Shown here: piece by piece, positions 26,434 to 35,157 of the stretch | Layout: the number at the start of each line of letters is the position of its first letter | Position numbering within the stretch: position 1 is the stretch's first letter | NCBI GenBank assembly: GCA_015061745.1 | Contig: SUWB01000013.1 | Coordinates: forward strand, 1-61,988 | Direction: 5' to 3' | Length of the DNA: 61,988 bases | Source: Lentisphaerota bacterium | Lineage (GTDB): Bacteria; Verrucomicrobiota; Lentisphaeria; Victivallales; Victivallaceae | Notes under the pieces: generated by a model | The model's input: the letters and a program-made list of their open reading frames with translations, nothing else | Told to the model about the DNA's origin: nothing | Databases searched by the model: none | Made by a program: the position numbers and the translations under genes

Positions 26434-27297
26434 TTACTTTTTTTTGCCGTAATCCACATCAGCCAGACGGAAGGTTATTTCAGGGAGTTGGGCTCCGGCA
26501 AGAAATTGTTTCACAAGGGCAACCGGATCAGGCTCTTTTCCCTCCCGGCACCAGTAAATATCCTGTCCGGAACGTTCTATCTTGCGGAAAAAGATATCCT
26601 GTCTTTTGGCAAACTGCCGGATCTTGTCAAGCAAACTCTGCCGCATTTCCTCAAAGGAACATTTTTCCTGTAAATATTGTGCAATCTCTCTGTATTCCAG
26701 ACCGAAAAACTCAAGTTTTTCATAAGGAACTTTTTGGATATCGTGCAGTTTTCTCACTTCCTCCACCATTCCGGCTTCAAAGCGTGCATCCAATCTTTTT
26801 TCAATCCGTTCCCGGACAGTTTTTCTGTCAAAAAGGACTCCGATGACCAGGGGATCAAGTTCAAAAGGAGGCGTAAAAGAGGGTTCAGCCTCATAATCAG
26901 CCTTGCTTCTGGCAACCCCTTTTTCCCGTTCCGGCAGCTGTCCGCCGGGGAGCCTGTACCCCTTGAGCAAAGCGTCCAGATAGAGGGCGGTACCGCCGCA
27001 GAGAACAGGCAGCTTGTTTCTTTTTCTGATATCATCAATTGCCGCAAAGGCATCACGGCAGAAACAACTCAAATTATAGGTTTCCGATGCAGGATCAGCG
27101 ATATCAATCAGGTGATAGGGAATCTCTCCGTATTCCTCAAGGTCTTTTCCAGTTCCAAGATCCATATAACGATAAACCTGTCTTGAATCGACACTGACGA
27201 TTTCTCCGTCAAAAAGAGCGGCAAGTTTAACGGCTAAAGCTGTTTTTCCCGTGGCAGTAGGACCACTTACAGCAACAATTTTCACTTTTTCAGACAT
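26434..27297 (-). CDS. miaA: tRNA dimethylallyltransferase
   Basis: A 287-residue MiaA. The P-loop is GPTATGKT (about 12-19), followed by VSVDSRQVYRYMDLGTGKD, the tRNA- and DMAPP-binding signature, and PVLCGGTALYLDALL. It adds the isopentenyl group to A37 of tRNAs that read UNN codons, including the tRNA-Leu(CAA) encoded at 44462-44547. ATG 27297 is used; a TTG at 27306 is possible but lacks a ribosome-binding site. It converges with ung (7-bp gap) and is divergent from lpxC. Confidence 0.95.
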   Translation of the reverse strand: MSEKVKIVAVSGPTATGKTALAVKLAALFDGEIVSVDSRQVYRYMDLGTGKDLEEYGEIPYHLIDIADPASETYNLSCFCRDAFAAIDDIRKRNKLPVLCGGTALYLDALLKGYRLPGGQLPEREKGVARSKADYEAEPSFTPPFELDPLVIGVLFDRKTVRERIEKRLDARFEAGMVEEVRKLHDIQKVPYEKLEFFGLEYREIAQYLQEKCSFEEMRQSLLDKIRQFAKRQDIFFRKIERSGQDIYWCREGKEPDPVALVKQFLAGAQLPEITFRLADVDYGKKK

Positions 27298-27314
27298 AAA
27301 AAACAACTTTCTAT

Positions 27315-27346
27315 TTGAAATTACCCCCTGTCAGGTATTATATTAT
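27315..27346 (+). promoter_or_regulatory. Promoter of lpxC
   Basis: TTGAAA (27315-27320), 18 bp, TATATTAT (27339-27346). The distance to the lpxC ATG at 27390 is 43 bp. Confidence 0.75.
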
Positions 27347-27389
27347 GACGCATAAATGTGTCAAAGTCAAATCAAAAAGACAAAAAAGT

Positions 27390-28241
27390 ATGAAAAAACA
27401 GAAAACTTTGGCCGGAATCGCTCAACTTTCCGGCGTTGCACTCCATACCGGAGTGCGGGCAACCTTGCGGATCACTCCGGCTCCAGAGAACACCGGAATC
27501 CTTTTCCAGAGAGTCGATCTGCCGGACAAACCTTTTATCCCGGCGATCCCTCAGTGCGTGGTGGATGTGCAGCGTGGAACGACCATTGCCGTTTCCAAAA
27601 GTGCCATAGTTTACACCGTTGAACATATCCTTTCTGCACTGCACGCCTGGGAAGTTGACAACTGTATCGTTGAAATGGACGGTCTGGAACCCCCTATTGC
27701 CGACGGCAGTGCCATTCCCTATTACAATATGGTCAAAGAAGCCGGCGGGACCGTTGAACAGGATACCCCTGCCAAAACTTTCACCCCCCCTCACCCCATC
27801 TGGATCGAGGAAGGTCATACCCGGATTGCAATGTTCCCTGATCCGGAAAAACTGACCATTTCGTGTGTGACCTCTTTCAAGGGGTGTCCTATTGACCCTC
27901 AGTTTTATGAATATGAACTCAATCAGGACTCCTATCCTGTTGAAATCGCTCCGGGCAGAACCTTTGTAAACTTTGCCGATTTGAAACAGCTTCTTGCAAT
28001 GGGATTGGTCAAAGGGGGCAGTCTTGATGCCGCAGCGATCATCCACGATGGAGCGATCATCTGTAAAGATCAGCTCAGATTCCCCAATGAGATCGTCCGT
28101 CACAAGATCCTTGATATGATCGGTGACCTGAAACTTACCGGAATGCGTCTTACGGGCCGTATTATAGCCATCCGTCCCGGCCACCCCAAAAATGTGGAAT
28201 TGGCCAAAAAACTTGTTGAACTTGCCGCAAAGCAGGCTTAA
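27390..28241 (+). CDS. lpxC: UDP-3-O-acyl-N-acetylglucosamine deacetylase
   Basis: A 283-residue LpxC, the committed step of lipid A synthesis. Visible motifs are the N-terminal SGVALHTG, the zinc ligand His79 in VEHILSAL, the DGLEPPIADGSA segment, and the C-terminal zinc/catalytic block RHKILDMIGDLKLTG, ending RIIAIRPGHPKNVELAKKL. ATG 27390 is the only start compatible with the promoter; upstream in-frame ATGs fall in or before the -10. It is followed after 23 nt by a FabZ-like gene, the usual lpxC-fabZ pairing. Confidence 0.97.
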   Translation: MKKQKTLAGIAQLSGVALHTGVRATLRITPAPENTGILFQRVDLPDKPFIPAIPQCVVDVQRGTTIAVSKSAIVYTVEHILSALHAWEVDNCIVEMDGLEPPIADGSAIPYYNMVKEAGGTVEQDTPAKTFTPPHPIWIEEGHTRIAMFPDPEKLTISCVTSFKGCPIDPQFYEYELNQDSYPVEIAPGRTFVNFADLKQLLAMGLVKGGSLDAAAIIHDGAIICKDQLRFPNEIVRHKILDMIGDLKLTGMRLTGRIIAIRPGHPKNVELAKKLVELAAKQA

Positions 28242-28264
28242 AAATAAAGAGGAGAAAAAAAATT

Positions 28265-29176
28265 ATGGGTAAACTTTATGGTGTTTACGAATTGAAGCAG
28301 GCACTTCCCCAATGGAAGAACCGTCTGATGCTTGACCGGGCTGAAATCATTGATGACACTCACGCTGCTGCTGTGAAAAATCTCACCAACAACGAGGAGT
28401 TTTTCAACGGTCATTTCCCCAATCATCCCATTATGCCCGGCGTGCTTCAGGTCGAAGCAATGCGTCAGCTGGCTGAGTTGCTGGGCAGAGAAAAACTCGC
28501 TCCCGCTGCCGGAGAATACATCTACATCAAAACTATGGGCAAAACCCGTTTCCGCCGTCCCAATGTTCCCGGTGACCGGATCAAGATCGAAGTGGAGCTC
28601 GTGGAAGAAGCAGAACGGGAGCTGACCTTTAAGGCCAATATTTCCAACTCTGCCGGAGCCGCCTGTGACAGCCAGTTCACTCTGGCCGTCCGGAACATTC
28701 CCGGTCCCAAGGCAATGCCTGAACTTTTCAACGCTGCCGACAAAAACGCAGAGCTCAAACTCAACGAAGAACAAACCAAAGCTCTGATGCCCCACCGTTA
28801 TCCCTTTTTGCTCATTGACTATGTGCTCAAAGAGGAAGGAACGACCATTGTTGCCGTGAAAAATGTCGCCGCCGATGAACCTGTTTTTGCCGGAATGGAA
28901 CATCCTGTTATGCCCGAAAACCTCCTCTGTGAGATCGGTGCTCAGGCCGGTTGTGCCTGTGTGCTTTCACGGCCCGAAAATGCCGGCAAGCTGGGATTCT
29001 TTATGTCCATTGAAAACGCTTTCTCTCTGGCACCTGTCGTTCCCGGCGATCAGCTGATGGTGGAATGTGATCTGCCTCCTTCAAAGTCCCGTTTCGGCAA
29101 GGGCAGCTGCCGTATGACCGTCGACGGCGTTGAAGTCTTCAAAAGTGCCATTATGTTCGCCATTGTGGATGCCTGA
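28265..29176 (+). CDS. Tandem hotdog protein: FabZ-like dehydratase fused to a second FabZ-like domain
   Basis: A 303-residue protein made of two FabZ hotdog domains. Domain 1 (about 8-148) holds the catalytic GHFPNHPIMPGVLQVEAM with His50 and Glu64 but has an altered N-terminus (LPQWKNRLML instead of LPHRYPFLLV). Domain 2 (about 165-303) has the canonical LMPHRYPFLLIDYVL (from 174) but only MEHPVMPENLLCEIG where the catalytic HFP should be: the His is missing and a Glu (223) remains. The two halves thus carry complementary parts of a FabZ. It probably dehydrates 3-hydroxyacyl-ACP for fatty acid and lipid A supply. It has a good GAGGAG site and is cotranscribed with lpxC. Confidence 0.88.
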   Translation: MGKLYGVYELKQALPQWKNRLMLDRAEIIDDTHAAAVKNLTNNEEFFNGHFPNHPIMPGVLQVEAMRQLAELLGREKLAPAAGEYIYIKTMGKTRFRRPNVPGDRIKIEVELVEEAERELTFKANISNSAGAACDSQFTLAVRNIPGPKAMPELFNAADKNAELKLNEEQTKALMPHRYPFLLIDYVLKEEGTTIVAVKNVAADEPVFAGMEHPVMPENLLCEIGAQAGCACVLSRPENAGKLGFFMSIENAFSLAPVVPGDQLMVECDLPPSKSRFGKGSCRMTVDGVEVFKSAIMFAIVDA

Positions 29177-29179
29177 TCT

Positions 29180-30130
29180 ATGTTGAAAATCGTTCAGCTT
29201 GAGGATTACGCATCCAACTTTGACAACCTGATAGATGCTTCTTTCTGGAGTTCTGAAGGGGATTTCAAAGCCTATTTGCGTACAACTCCTGCCGAAGTGA
29301 TTGGACGAGCCAAAGAAGCTGATGCCCTTTTGATCAATAAAACGATCATCAACAAAGAAGTTCTGGCACAGCTTCCCCGGCTCAAGTATATCGGTATTCT
29401 TGCCACGGGCTACAATGTGGTCGATCTTGACAGTTGCCGTGCGGCGGGGGTTGCAGTAACCAATGTTCCTGCATACAGCACCGACAGTGTGGCGCAGCAT
29501 ACATTTGCTTTGCTGCTCAATCTGGCAAGAGAAGTTGAACTTCACGCCCGCTATGACTGGAGCACTTCACAGGATTTCTGTCAGGTGCTCACGCCGCAGT
29601 TGGAACTTACCGGCAAGACCATAGGTCTGGTGGGATTCGGAGCCATTGCCCGCAAAACAGCGGAAATTGCGCTGGCTTTCGGAATGAATGTTGCTGTCTT
29701 TACCAGAACCCCGGCCAAAGTTGACCTGCCTCAAGTCAAGGTATGCAAAAGTTTTGAAGAACTTTTGCCCTTGTGCGATGTGCTGTCATTCCACTGTCCC
29801 CTTTTCCCGGAAAACGCAAAAATGCTCAATGCCGAAGCCATTTCTCTGATGAAAGACGGAGCCATTGTCATCAACACTTCCCGGGGCGGACTGATCGACG
29901 AAAAGGCCCTGCGGGAAGCCTTGGATTCGGGAAAAATCAGCGGTGCGGGTCTCGATGTTTTAAGTGTCGAACCGCCTCCGGCAGATCATCCTCTGCTCCG
30001 TCATCCCCGCTGCCGGATCACCCCCCATACAGCCTGGGCGACCGTTGAAGCAAGAATGAGGCTTTTCAACACAGCAAGAGAAAATTTGCGTTCCTTTGTT
30101 TCAGGCGGCGATTTGAACCGTCTGGTGTAA
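29180..30130 (+). CDS. D-2-hydroxyacid dehydrogenase (hydroxypyruvate/glycerate dehydrogenase-like)
   Basis: A 316-residue NAD-dependent dehydrogenase. The Rossmann motif is GLVGFGAIARKTAEIA (about 149-164). The substrate/catalytic residues are seen in NTSRGGLIDEKAL (Arg), the downstream Glu in LDVLSVEPP, and His in ITPHTAW. The N-terminal substrate-binding part IGILATGYNVVDLDSCRAAGVAVTNVPAYSTDSVAQHTF is typical of the HprA subgroup. It starts 3 nt after the FabZ-like gene and ends the lpxC operon, which is closed by a terminator at 30144-30180. The preferred substrate cannot be told from sequence. Confidence 0.93.
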   Translation: MLKIVQLEDYASNFDNLIDASFWSSEGDFKAYLRTTPAEVIGRAKEADALLINKTIINKEVLAQLPRLKYIGILATGYNVVDLDSCRAAGVAVTNVPAYSTDSVAQHTFALLLNLAREVELHARYDWSTSQDFCQVLTPQLELTGKTIGLVGFGAIARKTAEIALAFGMNVAVFTRTPAKVDLPQVKVCKSFEELLPLCDVLSFHCPLFPENAKMLNAEAISLMKDGAIVINTSRGGLIDEKALREALDSGKISGAGLDVLSVEPPPADHPLLRHPRCRITPHTAWATVEARMRLFNTARENLRSFVSGGDLNRLV

Positions 30131-30143
30131 GAAAACATCCAGC

Positions 30144-30180
30144 AAAAAAGCTCTGCCTCTCAATGCGGCAGAGCTTTTTC
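30144..30180. terminator. Bidirectional terminator between the lpxC operon and the LVIVD-protein gene
   Basis: A 9-bp perfect stem AGCTCTGCC / GGCAGAGCT is flanked by A5 on the left and T5 on the right. It can end both the plus-strand lpxC operon (stop at 30130) and the minus-strand gene ending at 30243. Confidence 0.88.
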
Positions 30181-30242
30181 TTTGTTTTACGCTCTTTGAT
30201 AAAAGATGACTGCAGAGCCCCTGTTGGAAACAGAGTTTTGTT

Positions 30243-32156
30243 TTATTCGTAGTAAATGCCGCAAAGTCCGGCCGGGATATACACCTTTCCTTTGTAAAAG
30301 ATCACTCTTCCAGTCAGGGTAAAGGGGAGCTGGATACGCCTTTCCCGGCACTCTTTCATCTCTTTCCCGTCAAAACGGTAAAAGCTGATCCGGCCGTTGC
30401 GGCGGTCACTGACTGCAATCAGATCCCCGTCTGATGTGGGGATCCCGATGCGGCAGGGTTTCATAGGAATTCTTACGAACTTGCCGGGGGCTTCCGGAGA
30501 GAGCAAATAGGCTTCTTTTTTTCCTATCAGCAGAAATTTACCGTTGACTTCAGTGATACCATTTTGCTGATAGCTGTGACGGCGCAATGCCGGTATGGAA
30601 CCGCACTCTTTGCCCTCCTTATTGATCCAGCGGACAAAGCGGCTGTGCCAGTTGACAGGGAAAATGCCTTTAACACTCCGCTCCGGGAGCATATCTCCGT
30701 AAAGGATACCACCGCCGGAAAACTCGGCCTGCCGTTTGGGAACAGCAGGATCACTGATATCCCAAGCGTTAAGTTTTCCCGTCCGGCCCCCGGTATAGAG
30801 GCGATCCCCGAAAAGCCGCAGCTGCAAAAAAGGAACTTTTCCCGGTGCTTTGGTCATACTCAATATCTTACCAGTGGCTTGTTCTATGATTTTCAAGTAT
30901 TGATCCGCAGCAATGACCAGCAATTTTTCAGAAACGGCACAATCCATTGCAATACCTGCAAAAGTTCTTTCAGGCCGCAGAGAGCCGTCAGGAGCAATAG
31001 AAAATTCCTTCAATCCTTCCTGACCGCAGGCGGCATAAAGGCGATTCCCCCACCGGGCAAGACTCCAGACAAATCCGGGCAGAGCAAGATGACGCAATCC
31101 TTTTACAGCAGGCCGCACGGGAGCTGTACGGGGAACGGTGATTTTTGACGGAGCAAATTCATTTTCTCCCGCTCTCGGGTCTCTGAAAAGATAGAGCCCG
31201 CTGCTATGTCCTGAAACATAAACAGTTCCCTTGCCAATGGCGATTTGTGAAGCACTGTCTCCGGGCAGCTTGACTGACCGGAGAATTTCCGGACGGCTTT
31301 TATCTGTCACATCCACCACATAAACACCATTGGCGGAGTTGGCAGCAAAGGCGGTATTGCCGCTGACCCGCACTGACCACCAATCAGGAACTCCCAAAGG
31401 GTTGATCTTGAATTTGACAACTCCGGTACGCCGGGGATTTTTGGGGTCGGAAATATCAAATATTTCCAAACCGTTTCCTTTTCCCACTCCCGCAGGGCCT
31501 CTGACTGCTGAATGCATCCCCGTTGCCGCATAAAGGTATTTTCCCCTGACGGTGACGCCGTCTCCCAAGCCGTCAAGTTTAGCAAAAGCCAAAGGAACAG
31601 GTGCCGCAGGATCACTTGCATCGCCGATAAATACCCGCCGTGCCCCCCAGTCTCCGACGGCAATCCTGCCGTTGCCGAAGAAGGCTGCCGATTGAGCTTC
31701 AGCCGTGCGGAGCAATCCCAACGGACGGACTTTCAGCGGATCGCTGACATCAAAAAACTCAACACCGTAGATACGCAGTGTTACAGCCAGTATATTTCCT
31801 GAAAGTGCCAAACCGGTTGCCAGTTCGGAAGGGTAAAAATGGCTGACTTTCCGGGGGGCTTGAGGTTTTTCGAGAGAAAAGATCTCCACGCCCCGGGAAC
31901 GACAGCTCAAATAAAGATACTTTTCCCCCGATACCATCTGCCGGTTTCCGGCAGCTGGTGTTTTGTGTACCAGACGGGGACTCTGAGGCACTGATATGTC
32001 GTATGTGCAGAGAGTGCCGTCAAGAACAGCATACAAACAGTCTCCCGTCAGCAGCAGTGCACCGCCTTTTCCCTCAGCGAACTTCACAAGTCCGCTGCCG
32101 CTCAAAGACAAACTGCAAAACAGCAAGATACACAATAAACATTGACAATACTTCAT
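30243..32156 (-). CDS. Secreted LVIVD-repeat beta-propeller protein
   Basis: A 637-residue protein with a signal peptide (MKYCQCLLCILLFCSLSLSG). It has repeated LVIVD-type units: LYLSCRSRGVEIFSLEKPQAPRKVSHF, ILAVTLRIYGVEFFDVSDPLKVRPLG and AFAANSANGVYVVDVTDKSRPEILRSV. This is a surface or periplasmic beta-propeller without visible catalytic residues. A binding or scaffold role is likely; the partner is unknown. It starts after AAAGGA and is last in the minus-strand run udg-waaG-permease-PHP-LVIVD. Confidence 0.8.
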   Translation of the reverse strand: MKYCQCLLCILLFCSLSLSGSGLVKFAEGKGGALLLTGDCLYAVLDGTLCTYDISVPQSPRLVHKTPAAGNRQMVSGEKYLYLSCRSRGVEIFSLEKPQAPRKVSHFYPSELATGLALSGNILAVTLRIYGVEFFDVSDPLKVRPLGLLRTAEAQSAAFFGNGRIAVGDWGARRVFIGDASDPAAPVPLAFAKLDGLGDGVTVRGKYLYAATGMHSAVRGPAGVGKGNGLEIFDISDPKNPRRTGVVKFKINPLGVPDWWSVRVSGNTAFAANSANGVYVVDVTDKSRPEILRSVKLPGDSASQIAIGKGTVYVSGHSSGLYLFRDPRAGENEFAPSKITVPRTAPVRPAVKGLRHLALPGFVWSLARWGNRLYAACGQEGLKEFSIAPDGSLRPERTFAGIAMDCAVSEKLLVIAADQYLKIIEQATGKILSMTKAPGKVPFLQLRLFGDRLYTGGRTGKLNAWDISDPAVPKRQAEFSGGGILYGDMLPERSVKGIFPVNWHSRFVRWINKEGKECGSIPALRRHSYQQNGITEVNGKFLLIGKKEAYLLSPEAPGKFVRIPMKPCRIGIPTSDGDLIAVSDRRNGRISFYRFDGKEMKECRERRIQLPFTLTGRVIFYKGKVYIPAGLCGIYYE

Positions 32157-32197
32157 TTTTTCAAATCCTTTTGTTTTATACGATCCTTTTCCGGAAA

Positions 32198-32866
32198 TTA
32201 TTGGGGATTTACACCGAAAGTATAAAGGTCATTTTTCAACACATAAACAAGATCGTTCATATTCTTAACGGGATAATCCGTCAGAATGGCACTGCTTCCC
32301 ACATCCACCGTCTGGTGGCAATCTGAACCAGCGATCTTATGCAAATTGTACTTTTCCGCCCAGGCAAGAGCAATGTCGTTGCGGCTGTCGTGGCGAGGAT
32401 GGGTATTCAAAACCTCAACTCCGAAAAGGCATTCCGGAGGCGTGACTGTCATACCGTTGCGGAAAGGATGAGCCTGATAGAACAAGATGCCGTTTTCATC
32501 AGCAAAAGCCTTGAATTCCCGGGGTGTCATTGTAAAAATCTTTTCATAATCCTGACACATCGCCTCTGTCATTCCGTAAACGAGATAATCATTCGCATTT
32601 TCGTCGAACCGAAGCTCAAAACCACCCATAACAAGCAAATTGTGTTTCTTTCCCAACTCAATTCCCCGGCGAACGGTATCAAAATAAGATTTCAGGTAAT
32701 CCCCCCCTGCATTGTCCTTAAACCACTGCAGGGAGATCGAATTGAAATGATTGGTAAGCACAATGGCATCGTAACCGGCCTTGCTGTAAAGTTCAACAAC
32801 TTCCGCAACAGAGAGTTTCCCGCAACAGGAAAAACCTTCCGTATGAATATGAAGTTCTATTTTCAT
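32198..32866 (-). CDS. PHP-domain phosphoesterase
   Basis: A 222-residue PHP-superfamily protein. It starts MKIELHIHTEG, with metal-binding His6 and His8. Later metal motifs are VLTNHFNS, FYQAHPFRNG and AGSDCHQ. Close relatives act on small phosphate esters such as histidinol phosphate, or are uncharacterised. ATG 32866 follows AAGGA at a 9-nt spacing. It lies 37 nt after the permease gene. Confidence 0.88.
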   Translation of the reverse strand: MKIELHIHTEGFSCCGKLSVAEVVELYSKAGYDAIVLTNHFNSISLQWFKDNAGGDYLKSYFDTVRRGIELGKKHNLLVMGGFELRFDENANDYLVYGMTEAMCQDYEKIFTMTPREFKAFADENGILFYQAHPFRNGMTVTPPECLFGVEVLNTHPRHDSRNDIALAWAEKYNLHKIAGSDCHQTVDVGSSAILTDYPVKNMNDLVYVLKNDLYTFGVNPQ

Positions 32867-32903
32867 TATCTTGTCCTTGTTATACAATGTGAATCAGACA
32901 TTC

Positions 32904-34046
32904 TCACTGAGCCGTCACCCGCACTCTGGGGTCGGCCCAGGCGTAAACCAGATCACACAGCAGATTGATAAAAACAAAAAGCAATGCACTCAGCACCACC
33001 AGAGCTTTGAGCAAAGCGATATCGGAATTGTAAAGTGCTTCAATTCCGGCAAACCCCAGTCCGGGGATACCGAAAAAAGATTCCAGAAGCAGACTGCCCG
33101 TAAAAATAAAGGGCAAAGTTGAACCGCTGCGGGTAATGATCTGCAAAGCCGCATTCCGCAGCAGATGCACTCCGTAGACCCGTATCGGGGAAACACCTTT
33201 GGCAACAGCTGTCCGTAAATATTCTTTACCCAATTCATCCACAAAAACAGTCCTGTAAAAGCGGACATTGGCTCCGATCCCGCTGATGATCCCCACTGTT
33301 ACCGGCAAAAGCAGATTGGCAGGGCTTTCAAATCCCCACAAAGGGAAAAGCCCCAGCCGGTATCCGAGAAACCACTGGGCTCCAATAATGATGACCACAT
33401 AACTGACACTCATACCAGCCACAGAGAGCACCAAAAGAACTCTGTCCGGCCAGCGGTTGCGGAAAGCCGCTGCAATCAGGGCAAAGGCGATCCCGAAAAG
33501 CATTTCACCGAAAAAGACCGGCAGCATCAGAAGCAGAGATATTTTCATTCCCCGCCAGAGCATCTCTTTGACAGGCTCCCTGCTGACCAGACTTTCACCG
33601 AAGTTGAAAAAAGTCACAAAGGGGGCTTCTTTTTGGAAGGAAACCAATTCCTGCAATGTCCGCAAAAGCTGTGAATTGAATCCGTTGGATTGATAACGGT
33701 AAAAAACGCCCCCCGACGGAGCTTGAAAAGAATCTTTTGTCACTTTGACCATTCCGTCAGAGCTTTTGAAATAGATCCCTTCAGCCGGGAACTGCCGCTT
33801 ATAATTCCCGCTCCCGGCAGGTATTTCCCTGAAAGCTTCACTCAAGCAGTAATGACCGTAAAACAAAGGCAGATCGCTTCCCAGACGGCGGCGCAGGGAT
33901 TCAATTTCAAACGGCGTGGCATTTTTCCCCAGCACAGCCCCCGCCGGATCACCTGCCCCCACGTTGAAAAGCAGAAAGGTCAGCACCAGCACCCCCGCCA
34001 CGATCAGCAGAGAATATCCGATCCTGCGTAAAATAAATTCAACCAT
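32904..34046 (-). CDS. YejB-like ABC transporter permease (orphan)
   Basis: A 380-residue permease of the OppB/YejB family. It begins MVEFILRRIGYSLLIVAGVLVLTFLLF and has a long extracytoplasmic insertion (about 55-150) between TM1 and TM2, as in YejB. The EAA loop is VDELGKEYLRTAVAKGVSPIRVYGVHLLRNA, and the C-terminus is DLVYAWADPRVRV. Start 34046 overlaps the waaG stop by 8 nt, so it is coupled to waaG. As with the permease at 6438-7472, no ATPase, second permease or binding protein is beside it. Confidence 0.88.
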   Translation of the reverse strand: MVEFILRRIGYSLLIVAGVLVLTFLLFNVGAGDPAGAVLGKNATPFEIESLRRRLGSDLPLFYGHYCLSEAFREIPAGSGNYKRQFPAEGIYFKSSDGMVKVTKDSFQAPSGGVFYRYQSNGFNSQLLRTLQELVSFQKEAPFVTFFNFGESLVSREPVKEMLWRGMKISLLLMLPVFFGEMLFGIAFALIAAAFRNRWPDRVLLVLSVAGMSVSYVVIIIGAQWFLGYRLGLFPLWGFESPANLLLPVTVGIISGIGANVRFYRTVFVDELGKEYLRTAVAKGVSPIRVYGVHLLRNAALQIITRSGSTLPFIFTGSLLLESFFGIPGLGFAGIEALYNSDIALLKALVVLSALLFVFINLLCDLVYAWADPRVRVTAQ

Positions 34047-35157
34047 TGTACCACTGCTCCAGCAGATCAACAGCCGCAGAGGCCCGGCGGCGGAAATCCG
34101 CCTGAGCACCATAGGCAATGGCATCACGTTTCAACTGTGCAAGATTCCCTGCCTGCAGGAACTCCTCAAGTTTGGAATCCAGCTCCTGCTGCTCAAAGGG
34201 CAGTTTGAGAGCACAGCCGCCAGATTCAGCGGCAAAGTTGGCAAAGCCGCATTCACTTGAAGCAATAACAGGCAGCCCCGCCGCCAGAGCTTCAACAATG
34301 ACCGTCCCTGTGGCTTCTTTGCGGGCGGGGTGAACCATCAAATCAGCTCCCAGCAGCCAGTCGGGCACATCTGAAGCAGGCCCGGGCATAATCAGCACCG
34401 ATTCAGAGAGCCCCAGCTGACGGCACAATTTCAAACAGGGTTTCCGGGGCATATTCCCCACAATGGCAACACGGCATTTCTGCCGCAGAGGATCACTTAA
34501 AGCTCCAACGGCTTTCAAAAGGCGGTCGGCTCCTTTTCCTTCAAAAAAAGAGCCTACAAGCAAAAGCAGTATTTCGTCATCAGCAATATTGTATTGAGCT
34601 CTTTTTTTCTGCCGCCGTTCTTCAGCATCATCCCCTCTGAAACAGGCTTCATTCAAACCGGGAGGCAGGTAAAAAAAGCGTTCTTCTTCGGTGTTGTAAA
34701 ACTTCTGATAATCTGTTTTCTGCTTGCCGGTGATATAAAGGATTCCCGTTTTTCCCCCTGGCTGCATCAGGGCACGTTCCTGACCGATAATAGCCCGGTG
34801 CCGGGGAGAAATTTTAAGAAACCACTCAGGATAAACACTGAGAGCCTCACTCATAATGCAGTTGTCAGCGGCAAAGTAAAAGTCGATGCCGCTGATCCGG
34901 TTGAAGCCCAGTTTTACATCAAAATTCTGAGCACGTTCTTTGAAAATCTTTTCAAACTCAGCCGCCTTTCCGTGATTGGTAAAGGAGCTGAGTTTAAGGA
35001 TCTCAACTTTCAATCCGGCAGGGATTTCTCCGTCGAAACTGCGGGTAAAAGCAGTCACATCGTGACCTCTTTTCAGCAGTTCCAGAGCAATTCGCATAAA
35101 ATCCCGCTGCAAGCCGCCGTGGGGAAAATATTTGAATATGGCAAGTGCGATTTTCAT
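34039..35157 (-). CDS. waaG: LPS core glucosyltransferase I, WaaG (RfaG) family
   Basis: A 372-residue GT4-family glycosyltransferase. It matches E. coli WaaG unusually well by eye: KYFPHGGLQRDFMRIA at the N-terminus, NHGKAAEFE, VKLGFNRISGIDFYFAADNC, then YLPPGL and LLVGSFFEGKGADRLL. The donor-site Glu segment is HPARKEATGTVIVEALAAGLPV. It adds a hexose to the inner-core heptose of LPS at the cytoplasmic face. Its ATG overlaps the upstream udg stop (ATGA) and its end overlaps the permease start. Sugar donor and acceptor may differ in this phylum. Confidence 0.9.
   Translation of the reverse strand: MKIALAIFKYFPHGGLQRDFMRIALELLKRGHDVTAFTRSFDGEIPAGLKVEILKLSSFTNHGKAAEFEKIFKERAQNFDVKLGFNRISGIDFYFAADNCIMSEALSVYPEWFLKISPRHRAIIGQERALMQPGGKTGILYITGKQKTDYQKFYNTEEERFFYLPPGLNEACFRGDDAEERRQKKRAQYNIADDEILLLLVGSFFEGKGADRLLKAVGALSDPLRQKCRVAIVGNMPRKPCLKLCRQLGLSESVLIMPGPASDVPDWLLGADLMVHPARKEATGTVIVEALAAGLPVIASSECGFANFAAESGGCALKLPFEQQELDSKLEEFLQAGNLAQLKRDAIAYGAQADFRRRASAAVDLLEQWYNG

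Noticed and set aside
27345-27389. Upstream in-frame ATGs as the lpxC start
   Set aside because: The ATG at 27345 overlaps the -10 TATATTAT and would precede the transcription start. Translation from 27390 gives the normal LpxC N-terminus.
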